Below are positions 18,686 to 25,485 of a stretch of 27,678 nt of DNA, one piece after another. How positions within the stretch are numbered: the first letter of the stretch is position 1; each line of letters begins with the position of its first letter. The stretch lies in the NCBI RefSeq assembly GCF_003473295.1, contig NZ_QRMP01000010.1:93182-120859 (forward strand). The letters run 5' to 3'. The position numbers were made by a program, and so were the translations under genes. The notes beneath the pieces were generated by a model, which saw only the letters and a list, made by a program, of their open reading frames with translations, did not search any database and was not told where the DNA came from. Source of the stretch: Parabacteroides sp. AM08-6 (GTDB taxonomy: Bacteria > Bacteroidota > Bacteroidia > Bacteroidales > Tannerellaceae).

Positions 18686-18705
18686 ATCTTTGACAGGCAA
18701 AGATA
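18686..18705 (-). promoter_or_regulatory. ruvB -7 element inside a perfect dyad
   Basis: Plus-strand CAAAGATA (18698-18705) reads TATCTTTG on the minus strand, a perfect Bacteroidetes -7 match. It is half of an exact inverted repeat, ATCTTTG (18686-18692), ACAGG, CAAAGAT (18698-18704). The predicted leader is only about 10-20 bases, so the repeat would fall around the transcription start. No clear -33 TTTG is seen. Confidence 0.5.
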
Positions 18706-19009
18706 ACTAATAATACAGAAGCAGCCATCTGTTTACATACTTTTCCTACAACCTTATCAAGCTATTTTCCCTTCACCTTTTATGAATAAAGGAAAATATA
18801 CAACTACACAAGAAAAAACGATTATCAAAATGTCATTACCATAGCGGGTAAAAGGGATTAATATGGCGGGTAAAATGAATTACCCGCACATGTAACTCTT
18901 TTTGACATATCAATTCGATTACAAAACACTCAAATGATGAACATTTTAATATTTCCGGTACGCGCAACAAAACCATCTTCTTTTGTAGATTTTAAACCGG
19001 AGAGCTCAA
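18706..19009. other. Long intergenic region between ruvB and ROK gene
   Basis: About 300 AT-rich bases with no supported gene. A 61-codon open frame starting at 18934 runs through the ROK operator and start region and lacks protein-like features. The only clear structure is the mirrored GGGTAA half-site group at 18836-18887, about 200-250 bases before the ROK start. Confidence 0.6.
18836..18887. repeat. Mirrored TTACC/GGTAA half-sites with hairpin
   Basis: Four half-sites are present: TTACC (18836-18840), GCGGGTAA (18844-18851), GCGGGTAA (18866-18873) and TTACCCGC (18880-18887). The last pair forms a perfect 8-bp stem with a 6-base loop (AATGAA). The first pair gives TTACC-N6-GGTAA, the mirrored arrangement. 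The two direct copies start 22 bp apart, about two helical turns. This could be a regulator-binding cluster or a small terminator-like hairpin; its function is not known. Confidence 0.6.
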
Positions 19010-19060
19010 AAAATATTTATTTTCAGAAGCCAACATTTGAAAATATTTTATTTACATTTG
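19010..19060 (+). promoter_or_regulatory. ROK gene promoter with two palindromic operators
   Basis: AAAATATTTA at 19010-19019 and AAAATATTTT at 19040-19049 start exactly 30 bp apart. The second is followed by ATT and the -7 element TACATTTG at 19053-19060, giving a leader of about 27 bases to the ATG at 19088. The same arrangement occurs before the nan operon, so autoregulation by the ROK protein is likely. No standard -33 TTTG lies at 19-21 bases. Confidence 0.65.
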
Positions 19061-19087
19061 TCCCACATCATTCAACACACAACGACC

Positions 19088-20302
19088 ATGAGCACAAAAT
19101 TCCTGATATCATCAGATAATAACAACAGGAGCGAAGTCCTGAAAAAGAAAATTATCCATTACTATATAGCCAATGGCGACGGTACAATTGCCGATTTGGG
19201 ACGCGAGATGGATCTCAGCATTCCGACCGTTACAAAATTAATTACGGAATTGCAGGAAGACGGGTACATCCTGGATTTCGGCAAGCAAGATACAAACGGA
19301 GGAAGAAAACCGAATATATACGGGCTGAATCCGGTTTCCGGCTATTTTGTCGGAGTGGACATACTCAAAGACAAGCTGAACCTCGGGGCTGTCGATTTTA
19401 AAGGAGATACGGTGGTGTTGGAAGAAAACATTCCATACAAAATGGAAAACACGCCGGCTTCATTGGAAGAACTTTGCCGGCTAACGAACACATTTATAGA
19501 CAAACTGCCGGTGGAACGGGATAAAATACTGGCTGCATGCGTCAATATTTCAGGACGGGTGAACCCAACCTCCGGATATAGTTACAGTATATTCTATTTT
19601 GAAGAGAAACCGCTGGCCCAGATACTGGAGGAAAAACTGAAAACAAAAGTATTCATCGAAAACGACACCCGTGCCATGACATACGGCGAATACATGCGGG
19701 GCGTGGTGAAGGGTGAAAAAAATATCCTGTTTATTAATATGACCTGGGGACTGGGGGTCGGTATTATTATCGACGGAAATCTTTATTACGGAAAATCCGG
19801 TTTTTCAGGTGAATTCGGGCATTTCCGATTTTTCGACAGCGAAGTAATCTGCCACTGCGGTAAAAAAGGTTGTCTCGAAACCGGCGCTTCCGGCTCAGCC
19901 CTACAACGCATCCTGCTGGAACGGTATAAGGAAGGTAGCAGCACGATTTTAGCAAGTAAAATAGATAATGGAAAATACATCTCCTTCGACGATTTGATTG
20001 AAGCAATCCGCAAAGAAGACATCCTCTGTATCGACATACTGGAAGAAATCGGACTAAATCTCGGAAAAGGAATAGCCGGACTTATAAACCTTTTCAACCC
20101 GGAATTGGTCGTGTTGGGAGGTCCTTTGTCGCTGACCGGCGAATATATCAGCCTTCCGATAAAAAGCGCCATTCGCAAATATTCGCTCAACCTCGTCAAC
20201 CAAGACACCGAGATAAGAATCTCCCGTTTGGGCGAAAGAGCCGGCGTATTAGGAGCTTGCCTTTTATCCAGAAGCAAACTGCTTGGAGTGATACATGCTT
20301 GA
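19088..20302 (+). CDS. ROK-family transcriptional regulator of sialic acid genes
   Basis: NagC/XylR-type ROK regulator of 404 residues. An N-terminal helix-turn-helix (about 17-62, with TIADLGREMDLSIPTVTKLITELQEDGYI) precedes a sugar-binding ROK domain. The zinc motif CHCGKKGCLE (Cys255, Cys257, Cys262) and GEFGH with His245 are intact. The ATP-phosphate loop reads MTWGLGVGIIIDG where kinases usually have GTGIGxGII, and the helix-turn-helix argues for a regulator and against a kinase. Residue Asp193 (ENDTRA) is at the sugar-phosphorylating position of ROK kinases. The start at 19088 is chosen because the upstream in-frame start at 19037 would place the promoter and operator inside the gene. 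It sits directly before the sialic acid operon and shares its operator motif, so Neu5Ac, ManNAc or GlcNAc are plausible inducers. Confidence 0.9.
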   Translation: MSTKFLISSDNNNRSEVLKKKIIHYYIANGDGTIADLGREMDLSIPTVTKLITELQEDGYILDFGKQDTNGGRKPNIYGLNPVSGYFVGVDILKDKLNLGAVDFKGDTVVLEENIPYKMENTPASLEELCRLTNTFIDKLPVERDKILAACVNISGRVNPTSGYSYSIFYFEEKPLAQILEEKLKTKVFIENDTRAMTYGEYMRGVVKGEKNILFINMTWGLGVGIIIDGNLYYGKSGFSGEFGHFRFFDSEVICHCGKKGCLETGASGSALQRILLERYKEGSSTILASKIDNGKYISFDDLIEAIRKEDILCIDILEEIGLNLGKGIAGLINLFNPELVVLGGPLSLTGEYISLPIKSAIRKYSLNLVNQDTEIRISRLGERAGVLGACLLSRSKLLGVIHA

Positions 20303-20321
20303 TATAGAATGCCTCCCTTGT

Positions 20322-20372
20322 AAAATATTTTCAAACAACCTGCCTATTATTAAAATATTTTATTTATATTTG
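20322..20372 (+). promoter_or_regulatory. nan operon promoter with two palindromic operators
   Basis: AAAATATTTT occurs at 20322-20331 and 20352-20361, again 30 bp apart. The second copy is followed by ATT and the -7 element TATATTTG at 20365-20372. Positions 20352-20372 match the ROK promoter block 19040-19060 at 20 of 21 bases. The first copy, read on the minus strand, gives TTTGAAAATATTTTA, matching 15 bases around the ROK-proximal site. The leader to the first ATG of the operon is about 29 bases. Confidence 0.7.
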
Positions 20373-20401
20373 CCGCATATTTAAAATACCGGATAAACAC
20401 G

Positions 20402-21334
20402 ATGGCAATGCAAGCAATGGAAAAAATTATAGGTCTGATTGACGCTCCTTTCACTCCGTTCGATGGAAACGGAGAAGTAAACTACGAACCTATAGAAGCA
20501 TATGCCGGACTTCTTGCCAAAAACGGGCTAAAAGGTGTATTCATCAACGGTTCATCCGGCGAGGGATACATGCTGACGGAAGAAGAGCGAATGAAACTTG
20601 CCGAAAAATGGATGGAAGTTGCGCCGAAAGGATTTAAAGTAATCGTACACGTAGGAAGCACTTGCGTAAAGTCGAGCCGCAATCTGGCTGCTCATGCGCA
20701 GCAAATCGGAGCTTGGGGTATCGGGGCAATGGCTTCACCGTTTCCGAAAGTAAACCGGGTGGAAGAATTAGTGGAATATTGCGAAGAGATAGCCTGTGGT
20801 GCTCCCGAGTTACCTTTCTATTATTATCATATCCCGGCCTTTAACGGGGCTTTTCTTTCCATGGTCGATTTCTTGAAAGCGGTAGACGGACGCATTCCGA
20901 ACTTCGCCGGTATCAAATATACGTATGAAAGCCTGTATGAATACAATCAATGCCGACTTTATAAAAACGGCAAATTCGATATGCTGCACGGACAGGACGA
21001 AACAATCCTCCCCTGTCTGGCCATGGGTGGCGCACAAGGCGGCATAGGTGGCACTACCAATTATAATGGAAAAGAGTTGACCGGTATTTTAGAGGCCTGG
21101 GCTGCCGGAGACTTGGAAGCAGCACGCGAAAAACAAAACTTCTCACAAGAAGTTATCAATGTAATTTGCCGCTATCGTGGAAATATAGTGGGAGGAAAAC
21201 GAATCATGAAACTAATCGGTCTGGACCTGGGAAAGAACCGTACGCCGTTCCGGAACATGACAGATGCCGAAGAAGCTGCCATGAAAGCAGAACTGGAAGC
21301 CATCGGCTTCTTTGAAAGATGCAACAAATTCTAA
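20402..21334 (+). CDS. nanA: N-acetylneuraminate lyase
   Basis: Class I aldolase of the DHDPS/NAL family, 310 residues, cleaving Neu5Ac to ManNAc and pyruvate in the cytoplasm. GSSGEGYMLTEEER (50-63) is the carboxylate-binding loop, Tyr142 lies in YYHIPAFNG and the Schiff-base Lys172 in FAGIKYTYESLYEY. The Tyr-x-Ile-Pro-Ala context and Gly-x-Lys-Tyr-Thr are typical of the sialic acid lyase branch and differ from DapA. Met1, Met3 (20408) and Met6 (20417, MEKIIGLIDAPFTPF) are all possible starts; family alignment would favour Met6, so the first five residues are uncertain. It opens the catabolic operon behind the paired ROK operators and is followed after 25 bases by the epimerase gene. Confidence 0.93.
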   Translation: MAMQAMEKIIGLIDAPFTPFDGNGEVNYEPIEAYAGLLAKNGLKGVFINGSSGEGYMLTEEERMKLAEKWMEVAPKGFKVIVHVGSTCVKSSRNLAAHAQQIGAWGIGAMASPFPKVNRVEELVEYCEEIACGAPELPFYYYHIPAFNGAFLSMVDFLKAVDGRIPNFAGIKYTYESLYEYNQCRLYKNGKFDMLHGQDETILPCLAMGGAQGGIGGTTNYNGKELTGILEAWAAGDLEAAREKQNFSQEVINVICRYRGNIVGGKRIMKLIGLDLGKNRTPFRNMTDAEEAAMKAELEAIGFFERCNKF

Positions 21335-21359
21335 ACAGTCGAAACACAATCTAAATACC

Positions 21360-22562
21360 ATGAACACACCGACTAATATCACTCAGCCCGTTGAATATCT
21401 GAATTATTGGGCAGAAGTCTACAAAAAAGACCTGCTTACGGATATTCTGCCTTTCTGGTTGAAATATGGGACAGACAAAGAAAACGGTGGTTATTTCACC
21501 TGCCTGAACCGAGACGGTTCCCTGATGGATTCAAACAAATCCGTGTGGTTCCAGGGACGTTTCGCATTCATCTTAGCCTATGCCTACAACCAGTTGGAAA
21601 AAAACGAAGAATGGTTGCGCGCCTGTAAAAACGGTATCGATTTTATTGAGAAATACTGTTTCGATACCGATGGCCGGATGTTCTACGAAGTAACCAAGAC
21701 GGGCCTCCCTGTACGTAAACGCCGATACGTATTTTCTGAAACATTTGCTGCTATCGCCATGGCACAATATTCGATTGCCTCGGGCGATAAGAGCTATGCT
21801 GAAAAAGCCGTAAGACTATTTAAACAAATCCTTTACTACAAAAACACTCCGGAAGTACTCGAACCAAAGTTCCGTGAAGGTTTTGTAGCCAAAGGACATT
21901 CGCTTTGTATGATTTTGATTGATACCGCCGCCCGTATCCGGGAAGCGGTCGATGATGAAATCCTTACCCGCCAGATTGACGAGTCGATAGCCGAACTCCG
22001 CCGCGACTTTATGAAGCCGGAGTTCGGTGCTATCCTCGAAACGGTAGGGCCTGATGGAGAATTTATAGACTCCATTCCGGGCCGTACCATCAATCCGGGC
22101 CATTCCATCGAGACAGCTTGGTTTATCTTGGAAGAAGCCAAGCATCGAGACTGGGACCCGCAATTAAAAGAGATGGGGCTTACCATCCTCGATTGGTCGT
22201 GGGAATGGGGTTGGGATAAACAGTATGGCGGCATCAGCTATTTCAAGGATTGCAAGAACCTGCCTCAGCAGGAATACTGGCACGACATGAAATTCTGGTG
22301 GCCGCAATGCGAAGCGATTATCGCGACACTTTACGCGTATGAAGCAACAGGTGATAATAAATACCTTGAAATGCACAAACAAATCAACGAATATACATAC
22401 TCCCGTTTCCCGGACAAGGAATATGGCGAATGGTTCGGTTATTTCCATTACGACGGAACTTTGTCGCAACCCGCCAAAGGGAACATGTATAAAGGACCGT
22501 TCCACATCCCCCGGATGCTTCTGAAATCACATTTGCTCTGCAAAGAAATTCTTTCGAAGTAG
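21360..22562 (+). CDS. nanE: N-acylglucosamine 2-epimerase (AGE family)
   Basis: Alpha/alpha-barrel epimerase of 400 residues that converts ManNAc to GlcNAc without phosphorylation. His248 and Glu251 are in GHSIETAW, His382 in PFHIPR, and Arg67 in QGRFAF; the two histidines fall at the same numbers as the catalytic histidines of the mammalian renin-binding-protein enzyme. This differs from the TIM-barrel ManNAc-6-phosphate epimerase named NanE in E. coli. The ATG at 21360 is used because the earlier in-frame start at 21312 lies within nanA. In Bacteroidales this enzyme gives free GlcNAc, which then needs a hexokinase such as RokA; none is in the window. It is positioned between lyase and transporter in one operon. 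Confidence 0.9.
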   Translation: MNTPTNITQPVEYLNYWAEVYKKDLLTDILPFWLKYGTDKENGGYFTCLNRDGSLMDSNKSVWFQGRFAFILAYAYNQLEKNEEWLRACKNGIDFIEKYCFDTDGRMFYEVTKTGLPVRKRRYVFSETFAAIAMAQYSIASGDKSYAEKAVRLFKQILYYKNTPEVLEPKFREGFVAKGHSLCMILIDTAARIREAVDDEILTRQIDESIAELRRDFMKPEFGAILETVGPDGEFIDSIPGRTINPGHSIETAWFILEEAKHRDWDPQLKEMGLTILDWSWEWGWDKQYGGISYFKDCKNLPQQEYWHDMKFWWPQCEAIIATLYAYEATGDNKYLEMHKQINEYTYSRFPDKEYGEWFGYFHYDGTLSQPAKGNMYKGPFHIPRMLLKSHLLCKEILSK

Positions 22563-22597
22563 TCATAAACTCTCGTTTTCCTGGATATCTAAAAGGA

Positions 22598-23845
22598 ATG
22601 AATAATAAAAAGATTTATCCCTGGGTGGTGGTCGGATTGCTTTGGGGCGTCGCATTGTTGAATTACATGGACCGGCAGATGCTTTCGACAATGAAGTCGG
22701 CCATGATGATTGACATTACCGAATTGGAGTCTGCCACAAACTTCGGCCGGCTGATGGCTGTATTCCTCTGGATATACGGTTTTATGAGTCCGGTAGCCGG
22801 GATGATAGCCGACCGGGTAAACCGAAAATGGCTGATTGTAGGCAGTTTATTTGTCTGGTCGTTCGTTACCTTAATGATGGGGTATTCCACAGATTATCAC
22901 CAAATTTACATACTCAGGGCCATAATGGGAGTAAGCGAAGCCTTATATATACCCGCCGGCTTGTCCCTGATTACGGATTATCATCAGGAAAAGACGCGTT
23001 CGCTGGCTGTCGGCATTCACATGACCGGCCTGTACACCGGTCAGGCATTAGGGGGATTTGGGGCAACCATTGCCGGAGCGTATAGTTGGGAAACGACCTT
23101 TCATTGGTTCGGTATCGTGGGAATCGCCTACAGTATTATTTTGATACTGTTACTACGGGATAAAAAGGACCATACCGTTGCCCGGCCGAAAGAGGAAACA
23201 GGAGCAAAAGAAAACCCGGTCTCCGCCGCAATAAAAGGGATGGCAATGCTGTTCGTCAACCTCTCTTTCTGGATTATCCTGCTTTATTTCGCGACTTCAA
23301 GCTTGCCGGGATGGGCCACTAAGAACTGGTTGCCGACATTATTTGCGGAAAATCTCTCCATCGAGATGTCGGAAGCCGGACCATTGGCTACCTTTACCAT
23401 CGCAATATCGTCGTTTATCGGAGTCATAGCGGGTGGTATTTTATCCGACAAATGGATACAAAAGAATGTACGCGGACGCGTTTATACCGGTTCCATCGGT
23501 TTGGCACTGACTATTCCGGCATTACTCTTGTTGGGATACGGGCATAGTTTCCTGATGATTATCGGAGGAGGACTTTGTTTCGGTATCGGTTTCGGTATAT
23601 TCGATGCCAACAACATGCCTATTCTCTGCCAATTCGTTTCACCCCGCTACCGGGCAACGGCTTATGGCATCATGAATATGACGGGAGTATTTGCCGGGGC
23701 AGCCATCACTTCCTTGTTAGGAGAATCGACTGACGCAGGAAACCTGGGACATGATTTTGCCATGATGGCAGGACTGGTATTCATCGCTTTACTGGTAGAA
23801 GTCCTCTTCTTACGCCCTAAAACGGTGAATAAGACAAATGAATAA
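22598..23845 (+). CDS. nanT: MFS sialic acid transporter
   Basis: Major facilitator superfamily permease of 415 residues with about 12 membrane segments. The N-terminus has LLNYMDRQMLSTM, resembling the anion:cation symporter/OPA branch, and the conserved loop 2-3 motif reads GMIADRVNRKWLIVGS. A central hydrophilic loop (about residues 188-207) separates the two six-helix halves. Position directly after the lyase and epimerase genes makes inner-membrane import of Neu5Ac the best guess. The sequence alone does not exclude another acidic sugar. The gap to the epimerase gene is 35 bases and to the sialidase gene 18 bases, consistent with one transcript. Confidence 0.87.
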   Translation: MNNKKIYPWVVVGLLWGVALLNYMDRQMLSTMKSAMMIDITELESATNFGRLMAVFLWIYGFMSPVAGMIADRVNRKWLIVGSLFVWSFVTLMMGYSTDYHQIYILRAIMGVSEALYIPAGLSLITDYHQEKTRSLAVGIHMTGLYTGQALGGFGATIAGAYSWETTFHWFGIVGIAYSIILILLLRDKKDHTVARPKEETGAKENPVSAAIKGMAMLFVNLSFWIILLYFATSSLPGWATKNWLPTLFAENLSIEMSEAGPLATFTIAISSFIGVIAGGILSDKWIQKNVRGRVYTGSIGLALTIPALLLLGYGHSFLMIIGGGLCFGIGFGIFDANNMPILCQFVSPRYRATAYGIMNMTGVFAGAAITSLLGESTDAGNLGHDFAMMAGLVFIALLVEVLFLRPKTVNKTNE

Positions 23846-23863
23846 TTAACAAACAAAGATACC

Positions 23864-25483
23864 ATGAGAAAGAGTCTTTTTTATTTTTGCCTTCTTCTGA
23901 TTACAGAAACTATCTTCGCGGCAGACAGTCTATATGTACGGGAACCGCAAATTCCTATCCTCACGGACCGTATGGATAATGTGTTGCTGCAGATACGCAT
24001 ACCTGCCCAAAAAGGGGACATCCTCAATAAAATCACCCTTCAATTCGGTAAGGAAACCAATATTTCCGAGATAAAAGCAGTCCGCTTGTTTTATAGCGGT
24101 ACGGAAGCGCCATCGAGGAAAGGAGAGTATTTCAGCCCGGCCACTTACATATCCAGCCATACACCGGGTAAAACACGTGAGGCAAACCCTGCCTATTCCG
24201 TGAAACAAGACGAACAGGCTCTCGCAGGACAAACGGTAACACTTACCAGCAAGCAACCGATGGTGAAAGGAGTAAATTACTACTGGATAAGTATCCGGAT
24301 GGACCATCAAACAGCTCTTTCCTCGAAACTATCAGTGGACATACAGGAGGCTTTTATCAACGATAAACCGGCGGTTCTGAGCTGGGACGGAAAAGCGGAA
24401 GTGCGCAGAGTCGGTATCGGCGTACGTCAAGCCGGAGACGACGGTTCCGCTGCTTTCCGCATACCAGGATTAGTAACGACTAACAAAGGCACTTTATTAG
24501 GTGTTTACGACATCCGTTACAACAGCAGTGTAGACTTGCAGGAGATGGTGGACATCGGTGTCAGCCGCAGCATGGACAAGGGACAGACTTGGGAACCGAT
24601 GCGCGTAGCGATGACATTCGGTGAAACCGGTGGTTTGCCTCATGCACAAAACGGAGTAGGCGACCCTTCCATCCTGGTAGACGAAAAAACAAATACAATC
24701 TGGATTGTAGCCGCATGGACACACGGCATGGGTAACGAACGGGCTTGGTGGAACTCCATGCCGGGTATGACGCCCGATGAAACCGCCCAATTAATGCTTG
24801 TAAAGAGCGAAGATGACGGCAAAACCTGGAGCGACCCCATCAACATTACCGCACAAGTAAAAGACCCTTCTTGGTACTTCCTGCTGCAAGGGCCGGGCCG
24901 GGGCATCACGATGAAGGACGGCACATTGGTATTTCCTATCCAATTCATCGATGCGACACGTGTCCCGAATGCCGGAATCATGTACAGCAAAGACCGGGGA
25001 AAAACTTGGCATTTACATAATCTGGCCCGTACTAATACGACCGAAGCGCAGGTAGTCGAGGTTGAACCGGGTGTGCTCATGCTGAACATGCGTGATAACC
25101 GGGGAAGAAGCCGTGCCGTAGCTATCACCAAAGATTTGGGCAAAACATGGACGGAACACCCTTCCAGCCGCAAAGCCTTGCAAGAACCGGTCTGCATGGC
25201 TAGCCTGATAAAAGTGGACGCAAAAGATAATATTACCGGCAAGAAGTTGTTGCTGTTCTCCAACCCGAACACAACCAAAGGACGCAACCATATCACCATA
25301 AAAGCCAGCTTAGACGGAGGATTGACCTGGCCCGCCGAATATCAGGTAATGTTGGACGAAGGCGAAGGCTGGGGATACAGTTGCCTTTCCATGATAGATA
25401 AAGAAACAGTCGGTATCCTCTACGAATCGAGCGTGGCACACATGACTTTCCAAGCTGTCAAACTTACAGACCTGATAAAGTAG
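23864..25483 (+). CDS. nanH: Secreted exo-sialidase, GH33
   Basis: Sialidase of 539 residues releasing terminal sialic acids. A signal peptide (MRKSLFYFCLLLITETIFA) leads into an N-terminal beta domain of the BNR-associated type (about 22-175), then the six-bladed propeller. FRIP is at 198-201 (Arg199), with the other triad arginines likely Arg410 (LNMRDNRGR) and Arg474 (TKGRNH). The acid/base is probably Asp224, the Tyr-activating Glu is Glu394 (TEAQVVEV), and the nucleophile is Tyr505 (GWGYSCLS). Five Asp boxes are seen: 236-243, 315-322, 375-382, 422-429 and 482-489 (the fourth begins with Thr). No lipobox is evident, so it is probably periplasmic or secreted. Two bases separate it from the hexosaminidase gene. 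Confidence 0.94.
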   Translation: MRKSLFYFCLLLITETIFAADSLYVREPQIPILTDRMDNVLLQIRIPAQKGDILNKITLQFGKETNISEIKAVRLFYSGTEAPSRKGEYFSPATYISSHTPGKTREANPAYSVKQDEQALAGQTVTLTSKQPMVKGVNYYWISIRMDHQTALSSKLSVDIQEAFINDKPAVLSWDGKAEVRRVGIGVRQAGDDGSAAFRIPGLVTTNKGTLLGVYDIRYNSSVDLQEMVDIGVSRSMDKGQTWEPMRVAMTFGETGGLPHAQNGVGDPSILVDEKTNTIWIVAAWTHGMGNERAWWNSMPGMTPDETAQLMLVKSEDDGKTWSDPINITAQVKDPSWYFLLQGPGRGITMKDGTLVFPIQFIDATRVPNAGIMYSKDRGKTWHLHNLARTNTTEAQVVEVEPGVLMLNMRDNRGRSRAVAITKDLGKTWTEHPSSRKALQEPVCMASLIKVDAKDNITGKKLLLFSNPNTTKGRNHITIKASLDGGLTWPAEYQVMLDEGEGWGYSCLSMIDKETVGILYESSVAHMTFQAVKLTDLIK

Positions 25484-25485
25484 AC

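Noticed and set aside
19037..19087. Upstream in-frame start for the ROK gene
   Set aside because: It would put the proximal operator and -7 element inside the coding sequence, and the added residues look like no ROK N-terminus.
18934..19119. Open frame of 61 codons between ruvB and the ROK gene
   Set aside because: It crosses the paired operators and the ROK start in another frame and shows no signal peptide, domain or ribosome site.
21312..21359. Longer epimerase start overlapping nanA
   Set aside because: The extra 16 residues are polar, unlike AGE-family N-termini, and the ATG at 21360 places catalytic His248 and His382 at the family numbering.
24640..25299. Long minus-strand open frame inside the sialidase gene
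   Set aside because: It is the mirror of a well-supported GH33 gene with complete catalytic residues; its translation has no recognisable protein features.
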